A stretch of DNA of 17,783 nt from CAZUEG01 sp043798775 (lineage in GTDB: Bacteria; Patescibacteriota; Minisyncoccia; Minisyncoccales; GWA2-46-15), in contig JAZDOL010000028.1 of assembly GCA_043798775.1 (NCBI GenBank), positions 1-17,783 on the forward strand, written 5' to 3'. The first letter of the stretch is position 1. Each line of letters opens with the position of its first letter. Made by a program: the position numbers and the translations under genes. Positions 12,971 to 17,783 of this stretch are shown piece after piece. A model generated the notes under the pieces. It had not been told where the DNA came from. It made no database searches and worked only from the letters and a program-made list of their open reading frames with translations.

Positions 12971-13585
12971 ATGAAGGTTAATATTAATAACCTAACGACA
13001 AGAACGTTTATCGAAACAGGACTTCGTTCTCTCTTTGAAAAAGTCATCACCAGCGAGAATATTGGGAATGACTCCAGTGTTACAATTACATTCGTTGGTT
13101 TGGCAAGAATGAGAAAATTGAATCGCCAATATCGTAAAAAAGATACGCCTACCGATGTGTTGTCGTTTGGCGAGCCAAATATATCGTGGCCAACAAACGA
13201 TAAGAGCAGTATAGGAGAATTGGTTATCTGCCCGCAGGTAGTTGAAAAGAACGCTAAACAGTATGGCGTTACGCGCAGTGAAGAATTGAAGAGGGTTGTG
13301 ATTCATGGGGTGTTACATCTTTTGGGATACGATCACGAAAAAGATATGAAGCTCCCCGACCTGACGGCTCGCCTCGCTGAGTCCTCGGCGAAGCGGGCCG
13401 GAGTATCTTCTCCCGCGCCTCATCGGGAGCAAAATCCCGCCGAAGCGGAAAATTTGCTTCGCGTTCATCCGCAATCTCACGCTCACGGTTTTCCGCGAAG
13501 GGGGATAAACGACAGTCAAGAAGAAATATATACCCGTCAGGAAAAGTATGTAAAATCGGCTAGTCGCCTCCGACTAATTAAATAA
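12971..13585 (+). CDS. ybeY: Endoribonuclease YbeY, interrupted in frame by a repeat element
   Basis: This 204-residue protein is a metal-dependent RNase used in 16S rRNA 3' maturation and ribosome quality control. Residues 1-127 are a normal YbeY: KKDTPTDVLSFG and the zinc motif HGVLHLLGYDH with H112, H116 and H122. Normally about 20-25 residues follow the last His. Here a block of about 53 residues, from about L128 to N180 (rich in Ala, Pro, Arg and Ser), intervenes before the expected last helix (SQEEIYTRQEKYVKSAS). The block is encoded by GC-rich palindromic DNA unlike the rest of the gene. It is a multiple of three, so the reading frame survives and the active site is untouched. No ribosome binding site is visible; the gene begins 7 bp after yqeY. 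Confidence 0.9.
   Translation: MKVNINNLTTRTFIETGLRSLFEKVITSENIGNDSSVTITFVGLARMRKLNRQYRKKDTPTDVLSFGEPNISWPTNDKSSIGELVICPQVVEKNAKQYGVTRSEELKRVVIHGVLHLLGYDHEKDMKLPDLTARLAESSAKRAGVSSPAPHREQNPAEAENLLRVHPQSHAHGFPRRGINDSQEEIYTRQEKYVKSASRLRLIK
13352..13510 (+). repeat. GC-rich palindromic element inserted in ybeY
   Basis: The segment is bounded by TCCCC (13353-13357) and GGGGA (13501-13505). It contains nested inverted repeats: GCTCGCC with GGCGAAGC; CTCCCG (13410-13415) with CGGGAG (13424-13429); CGAAGC (13441-13446) with GCTTCG (13456-13461); and GCGGAAAA (13445-13452) with TTTTCCGC (13489-13496). Its base composition contrasts with the AT-leaning flanks. It encodes about 53 extra residues without a stop. 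The layout resembles the palindromic elements that insert into Rickettsia genes, but no relationship is implied. Boundaries are approximate. Confidence 0.75.
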
Positions 13586-13599
13586 TTTATTATTGGACT

Positions 13600-14823
13600 A
13601 TGGCAAAACCCCGTTATTTTACCGGTCTCGATATTGGCTCCAGCGCCGTCAAAATGCTTATTGCGGAGCAAAGAACAAGCGAAGAGCAAATGGAGATTTT
13701 GGCGCGAATCGCTAAGCCGGTTTCGGGAATGAGGAGGGGAGTAATTATTGATGCTGAAAAGGTGGCAGGAGCGATCAGCAGCGCCTTGAGAGAGTGTTTG
13801 GAAGTATACAATATTAAGGTGGAGGATGTTTATGTGAATGTAAACGGCAGACATATCTTTACTAATTTGTCGCATGGGCTGGCATCTGTTTCTCGCGCCG
13901 ATAGAAGAATATCTCCCGAAGATGTTGATCGGGTTACGCAAAACGCGCAAGCGTTCTCTTTGCCCCTCAACGAAGAGATTCTCGAAGTATCTGCCAAGGA
14001 ATATACCGTTGATGGCGCGAAGGGAATTCGCGAACCAGTCGGGATGCAAGGAGTGCGCATCGAGGCGGACATTTTAACGATCGGCGGATTTTCCCCATAC
14101 CTTAAAGGACTGAATCAAGCTGTTCTGGGAGCGGATTTGGAAATGAGTGGACGAGTCGTTTCTCCAATCGCCGCAAGTCACGCCGTTTTAACATCCGAAG
14201 AAAAAGAAATGGGAGTCGCCGTTTTGGATATTGGCGCCGGGACATCCGGTTTAGTTGTGTTTGAGGAGGGCAACCTAATCCATTTGGCAATTATTCCCAT
14301 TGGTTCAAATAATATAACTAGCGATATTGCCATTGGATTGACAACCGATATGGAAACGGCGGAGAGAATCAAAATCGAATACGGAGGCATTGCGTTAAGA
14401 AAAACTGATAAAAAACAGATTCGCATAACAAATAGCGAAGACAAATCGGAAACAGGACTGGTATTTTCTCGAAAATTTCTCACCGACATCGTTGAGACGA
14501 GGTGGAAGGAAATATTTGAACAAGTGAATAAAGAATTAAAGAACATCTCTAAAGCCGGCAAATTGCCGATGGGGTTGATATTAACCGGTGGTGGCGCCAG
14601 TATGGCTGGAGTTTGCGAATTGGCAAGAAAAGAATTAAAGCTTCCTTGCCGCTTGGGAGTAATTAAAGGGTTTTCTTCGTCAATCGAAGATCCTTCGTGG
14701 GCGGTGGCTTCCGGGCTCGCGCTAATTGGTTCAGAAGAGGAAGGCGAGGATAGTTCGCCATCGGCCTTAAAAACGAATATTAAAGGATTATTAAAAAAGC
14801 TTTCCAGCATTTTTGTTCCTTAA
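13600..14823 (+). CDS. ftsA: Cell division protein FtsA
   Basis: This 407-residue actin-like ATPase tethers FtsZ filaments to the membrane and recruits later divisome proteins. Phosphate-1 motif: TGLDIGSSAVKMLIAE (about residues 8-23). The 1C (SHS2) subdomain lies around 80-165 (VNVNGRHIF, IGGFSPYLKGLNQAVLGA). Phosphate-2 motif: VAVLDIGAGTSGLVVFEEG (about 207-225). Adenosine motif: ILTGGGASMAGV (about 327-338). The end, IKGLLKKLSSIFVP, is a basic amphipathic helix typical of the FtsA membrane-targeting sequence. The gene starts 14 bp after ybeY without a Shine-Dalgarno and is followed by ftsZ after 30 bp. The overall length is normal, so FtsA appears intact. Confidence 0.96.
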   Translation: MAKPRYFTGLDIGSSAVKMLIAEQRTSEEQMEILARIAKPVSGMRRGVIIDAEKVAGAISSALRECLEVYNIKVEDVYVNVNGRHIFTNLSHGLASVSRADRRISPEDVDRVTQNAQAFSLPLNEEILEVSAKEYTVDGAKGIREPVGMQGVRIEADILTIGGFSPYLKGLNQAVLGADLEMSGRVVSPIAASHAVLTSEEKEMGVAVLDIGAGTSGLVVFEEGNLIHLAIIPIGSNNITSDIAIGLTTDMETAERIKIEYGGIALRKTDKKQIRITNSEDKSETGLVFSRKFLTDIVETRWKEIFEQVNKELKNISKAGKLPMGLILTGGGASMAGVCELARKELKLPCRLGVIKGFSSSIEDPSWAVASGLALIGSEEEGEDSSPSALKTNIKGLLKKLSSIFVP

Positions 14824-14853
14824 AAGAGGATCTCGTCAATCGTTTTGTGATTC

Positions 14854-15837
14854 GTGGCAAATAATATGACAAAAGATAAAAAGAACAACAAAACAACAAA
14901 AAGTAACTTGAACCCTCCTACGGTCATTAAGGTTATTGGCGTTGGCGGATCGGGGTCTAACGCGATATCGCGAATGATGCAATGCCATTTGAAGGGGGTG
15001 GAGTTAATAGTTATTAATACTGATTCTCAGGACTTAGAAAAATCACGAGCTCATAGAAAACTAAGGATTGGCCGGGAATTGACAAGGGGGTTGGGATCGG
15101 GAATGGATCCGGAAATTGGCCGCCAAGCGGCCGAAGAACAGAAAACAGAAATCATTGAAATGACGAAAGGGGCGGATATGATTTTTATCGCCTATGGTTT
15201 GGGCGGGGGAACGGGAACTGGCGCCGGTCCGGTGGTTGCCGAATTGGCGAAACAAAGCGGCGCGTTAACGATGGCCGTGGTAACGATGCCCTTTTCTTTT
15301 GAGGGACAGGCGAGGCGGGCAGTTGCCGAAGAGGGCTTGAAAAAACTGGAGAAGAGCGTTGACGCCTTGGTGGCAATCGAAAACGATCGGCTAATGGAGG
15401 TGTTGGATATGAAAACGACAGTTGACAACGCTTTCTGGTATTGCGACGAAATATTAAGAGAAACGGTATCCGGCATTTCTAATCTAATAATTCTGCCGGG
15501 ACCAATTGATATTAATTTTGCCGACATCAAATCGATTATGACTAACGCCGGCCTGGCGTTGTTTGGTGTTGGCCGTGGCAGTGGTGAAAGGCGAGCGGAA
15601 AAAGCGGCGCAAAACGCGATAACCTCGCCACTTTTAAATTTATCAATCAAGGGAGCAAAAAGGGTATTATTTAATGTTATCGGCGGGAAAGATATCAGTT
15701 TGGCAGAAATCGACGAAGTGGCAAAGGTAATTACGAAAGAAATATCTAAAGACGCGAAGATTATTTTTGGCGCCGTGGAGGATGAAAAGATAAAAAAGGG
15801 AGAGATTCGCGTTACCGTTATTGCCGCCGATTTTTAG
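14854..15837 (+). CDS. ftsZ: Cell division protein FtsZ, tail-less form
   Basis: This tubulin-like GTPase forms the cytokinetic ring. It has 327 residues from the GTG at 14854; the ATG at 14866 would give 323. The GTP-binding parts are present: IGVGGSGSNAI (28-38), NTDSQDL (55-61), the tubulin signature GLGGGTGTGAGP (115-126) and PFSFEG. The T7 catalytic loop reads PIDINFADIKSIM, with D219, N221 and D224, whereas E. coli has NVDFAD; the first catalytic Asp is therefore Asn and the preceding Asn is Asp. The protein ends at RVTVIAADF, the last strand of the globular domain. The usual linker and the C-terminal peptide (D-I/V-P-x-F-L type) that binds FtsA are absent. A charged N-terminal extension of about 22 residues (KDKKNNKTTKSN) precedes the fold. 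Confidence 0.95.
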   Translation: MANNMTKDKKNNKTTKSNLNPPTVIKVIGVGGSGSNAISRMMQCHLKGVELIVINTDSQDLEKSRAHRKLRIGRELTRGLGSGMDPEIGRQAAEEQKTEIIEMTKGADMIFIAYGLGGGTGTGAGPVVAELAKQSGALTMAVVTMPFSFEGQARRAVAEEGLKKLEKSVDALVAIENDRLMEVLDMKTTVDNAFWYCDEILRETVSGISNLIILPGPIDINFADIKSIMTNAGLALFGVGRGSGERRAEKAAQNAITSPLLNLSIKGAKRVLFNVIGGKDISLAEIDEVAKVITKEISKDAKIIFGAVEDEKIKKGEIRVTVIAADF

Positions 15838-15878
15838 GGTGTGGAAAACTATCATACTTAAAGCTGATTATTGGCCAT

Positions 15879-15907
15879 TTGACCGGATATTTCCTGACCC
15901 CTAAAAT
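15879..15907 (+). promoter_or_regulatory. Promoter of nrdD
   Basis: TTGACC (15879-15884) and TAAAAT (15902-15907) are separated by 17 bp, each matching 5 of 6 consensus bases. Transcription would start near 15914, giving a leader of about 65 nt. It lies in the 141-bp ftsZ-nrdD gap, so nrdD is probably its own unit. I see no clear NrdR box pair. Confidence 0.65.
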
Positions 15908-15978
15908 GTACTATCGTTCAGTGAAGTGATATTAGTTCTTAACTCCGGCCCAGTTTCCATAATCGGTAACAGGGTTGA

Positions 15979-17783
15979 ATGAATAAAATGTCCAACAAGA
16001 TCACCCAAGTCAGAAAGCGAGACGACTCAATAATCGACTTCGATAAAACGCGTATTGAAAACGCGGTTTTTAAGGCCTTAACGGTAACAACGAAGGGCGA
16101 TGGCCGTCGTTCGAAACGAATTGCCAGCCGGGTAGTAAGAATTATTAATCGCCGTTTTAAGAAAGGCGATATCCCAAATGTCGAGCAAATCCAAGACATC
16201 GTCGAAGAAGTTTTAATTTTGGAGGGATTAGTGGAGGCGGCGCGCGCCTATATCCTATATCGGGAGCAACGGCGGCGGATCCGCGAAGCAACATCGTTAT
16301 TTGATGAGTCCACCGAAGCAGTTGATAAATATCTAAAGGAATTGGATTGGCAAGTCAACGAGAACGCTAATATGGCGTATTCTCTTCAGGGACTCAATAT
16401 GTACTCAATGTCGGTGATTGCCAAAAAGTATTGGTTAAACAAGATTTATCCGCAGGAGATTAGAGAGGCCGGCGCTAATGAGGATTTTCACATTCACAAT
16501 CTTGATTTACTGGCCTGCTATTGTATGGGCTGGGATTTGTTGGATTTATTACAGCGTGGTTTTGGGGGGGTGGCTTCTAAGATAGAATGTCGTCCGCCGA
16601 AACATTTTCGCACCGCTCTCGGGCAAACAGTGAACTTTTTGTTTACTCTTCAAGGCGAGTCGGCGGGGGCAAACGCAATTTCTAATTTTGATACTTTATT
16701 AGCGCCATTTATTCGCTATGACGGGCTGGATTATCTGCAGGTTAAGCAATCGATGCAGGAGTTTTTATATAACTGTATGGTTCCCACCCGCGTTGGTTTT
16801 CAAACCCCGTTTTTGAATGTCACCATCGATGTTAAGGTTCCCAATTTTATGCGCAATACGCCGGTGATTATCGGCGGGAAACCGCAAAACGAGGTTTATG
16901 GCGATTTTCAAAAAGAAATGGATATGTTTAATAAAGCGTTTTACGAATGTATGATGGAGGGAGATGCCAAAAACCGCCCATTTACATTTCCTATTCCAAC
17001 AATTTCTATTACCAAAGATTTCGATTGGGAAAATCCGCAACTGGATATGATGTGGGAGGCAACGGCAAAATATGGGATTAATTACTTTTCAAACTTTATC
17101 CAGTCGGATATGAGTCCCGATGATGTAAAGAGTATGTGCTTAGGGGCAAATGAAGAAGTTGTTATTAAGAATTCCGGAAACATAAAACGGCTTTCCATAA
17201 AAGAAGTGGCGGAAAATTATAAAATTGCCGATTTTGATGCCGATGGTTGGAGCGATTGCCGCCAGGACAAAGAACTGAAGGTCTTATCGCTTAATCCAAA
17301 GACACTTAAAACCGAATGGTCGCCGGTAAAGAGGTTTTTTCGTGTTGATGATTTTGAGTCGGTGGAAATCACCGCCGAAGACGGCAAAAAAGCAGAGTTT
17401 TCTACTAAACATCCGATACCGATTTTTACCCCGGAAGGAATACAAATGAAATTTAGCCGTGATATCAAAAAAGGCGACTATCTGCTGACTCTTAAGAAGT
17501 CCGGGGATTCTTTATCTAAAAATTGCCAGATGGTTGATGATTTGGTTTTTAACGAGAAGATGGCGAAAATCATAGGTTATTTTATTGCCGATGGCAACTA
17601 TCTTTTTAAATCCGGCTTAACTCATCGCGAAGAAGGAATAAGAGGGATGCAATTTACTTTTAATAGTGAAGATAAGGAGAATATCAATCTTTTGAAAGGG
17701 TTATTGGAAGACACTTTTGGCAAAGAGATAAAGGAGAAAAAAGATCCTCGTTATAATACTTATTATCTTTACCTTTACGATAG
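15979..17783 (+). CDS. nrdD: Anaerobic (class III) ribonucleoside-triphosphate reductase with intein, 3' truncated
   Basis: The frame is open from the ATG at 15979 to the window end, so 601 complete codons are visible. AGGG lies 4 bases before this ATG; an alternative ATG is at 15988. Residues about 8-98 form an ATP-cone allosteric domain (VRKRDDSIIDFDKTRIENAV ... AARAYILYREQRR). The glycyl-radical catalytic core follows: NENANMAYSLQGLN, FHIHNLDLLACYCMGWDL, LQGESAGANAISNFDTLL, FQTPFLNVTID and NYFSNFIQSDMSPDDVKSM. This matches NrdD, which makes dNTPs without oxygen using the NrdG activase. At the SMCC motif an intein begins (C387). The remaining catalytic residues and the glycyl radical site lie beyond the window. 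The Gly radical enzyme suggests anaerobic or microaerobic life. Confidence 0.93.
   Translation, partial: MNKMSNKITQVRKRDDSIIDFDKTRIENAVFKALTVTTKGDGRRSKRIASRVVRIINRRFKKGDIPNVEQIQDIVEEVLILEGLVEAARAYILYREQRRRIREATSLFDESTEAVDKYLKELDWQVNENANMAYSLQGLNMYSMSVIAKKYWLNKIYPQEIREAGANEDFHIHNLDLLACYCMGWDLLDLLQRGFGGVASKIECRPPKHFRTALGQTVNFLFTLQGESAGANAISNFDTLLAPFIRYDGLDYLQVKQSMQEFLYNCMVPTRVGFQTPFLNVTIDVKVPNFMRNTPVIIGGKPQNEVYGDFQKEMDMFNKAFYECMMEGDAKNRPFTFPIPTISITKDFDWENPQLDMMWEATAKYGINYFSNFIQSDMSPDDVKSMCLGANEEVVIKNSGNIKRLSIKEVAENYKIADFDADGWSDCRQDKELKVLSLNPKTLKTEWSPVKRFFRVDDFESVEITAEDGKKAEFSTKHPIPIFTPEGIQMKFSRDIKKGDYLLTLKKSGDSLSKNCQMVDDLVFNEKMAKIIGYFIADGNYLFKSGLTHREEGIRGMQFTFNSEDKENINLLKGLLEDTFGKEIKEKKDPRYNTYYLYLYD
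17137..17783 (+). other. Intein with LAGLIDADG-type homing endonuclease, 3' truncated
   Basis: The host motif SMC-CR is interrupted after SM. The insert starts with Cys (CLGANEEVVIKNSG), as needed for the N-S acyl shift in splicing block A. Block B is STKHPIPI, with Thr at intein residue 90 and His at 92 (TxxH). From residue about 145, KIIGYFIADGNY matches the first LAGLIDADG helix of a DOD homing endonuclease, with Asp at 152. About 215 residues are visible; the second LAGLIDADG motif, the terminal HN dipeptide and the C-extein Cys are outside the window. The reading frame is continuous with nrdD, so the intein is not visibly broken. Confidence 0.88.

Noticed and set aside
14178..14810. Long open frame antisense to ftsA
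   Set aside because: It is a codon-bias shadow of ftsA with no recognisable protein features; similar shadows occur opposite ftsZ, topA and lepB.
15838..15978. NrdR boxes controlling nrdD
   Set aside because: AACTATCATACTT near 15847 is only vaguely similar, and there is no second box at the usual spacing.

Overview
The window looks like chromosomal DNA of a Patescibacteria (candidate phyla radiation, CPR) bacterium. This placement is an inference. It rests on compact, AT-leaning sequence, very few Shine-Dalgarno motifs, short or leaderless promoters, small palindromic repeats of the TCCGCC-N-GGCGGA kind between genes, an FtsZ with no C-terminal tail, divergent versions of FolD and Pth, and an intein-bearing class III ribonucleotide reductase. 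No 16S gene is present to confirm it.

Layout. (1) 1-2478, plus strand: the 3' end of glyA, a membrane-anchored DUF3298/RsiV-like protein, folD and a PAP2 phosphatase; glyA and folD form a one-carbon folate module. (2) 2533-5898: a restriction-modification island. It holds a full-length DpnI-type (methylation-dependent) endonuclease, two tiny overlapping genes and a strong intrinsic terminator, then a leaderless beta-class DNA methyltransferase that meets a probable PD-(D/E)XK endonuclease tail to tail. The island abuts the 3' end of a tRNA-Leu(CAA) gene. (3) 5943-9972, minus strand: tRNA-Leu, topA, a repeat-rich spacer, dprA and pth. (4) 10099-15837, plus strand: lepB (leaderless), hisS, rpsU, yqeY, ybeY, ftsA, ftsZ. 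This covers protein export, tRNA charging, ribosome assembly or maturation, and cell division. (5) 15979 to the window end: nrdD with its own promoter, interrupted at the conserved SMC site by a LAGLIDADG-type intein that runs off the window.

The observations most worth following up are: ybeY interrupted in frame by a GC-rich, palindrome-dense element of about 155 bp; FtsZ without linker and C-terminal peptide, and with a D/N swap in its catalytic T7 loop, although it sits next to an FtsA that keeps its membrane helix; a methyl-dependent DpnI-like nuclease beside a DNA methyltransferase, which constrains that methylase's specificity; and an rpsU leader with competing hairpins that contains the same palindrome as the topA upstream repeats. 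No spacer between genes exceeds about 211 bases.
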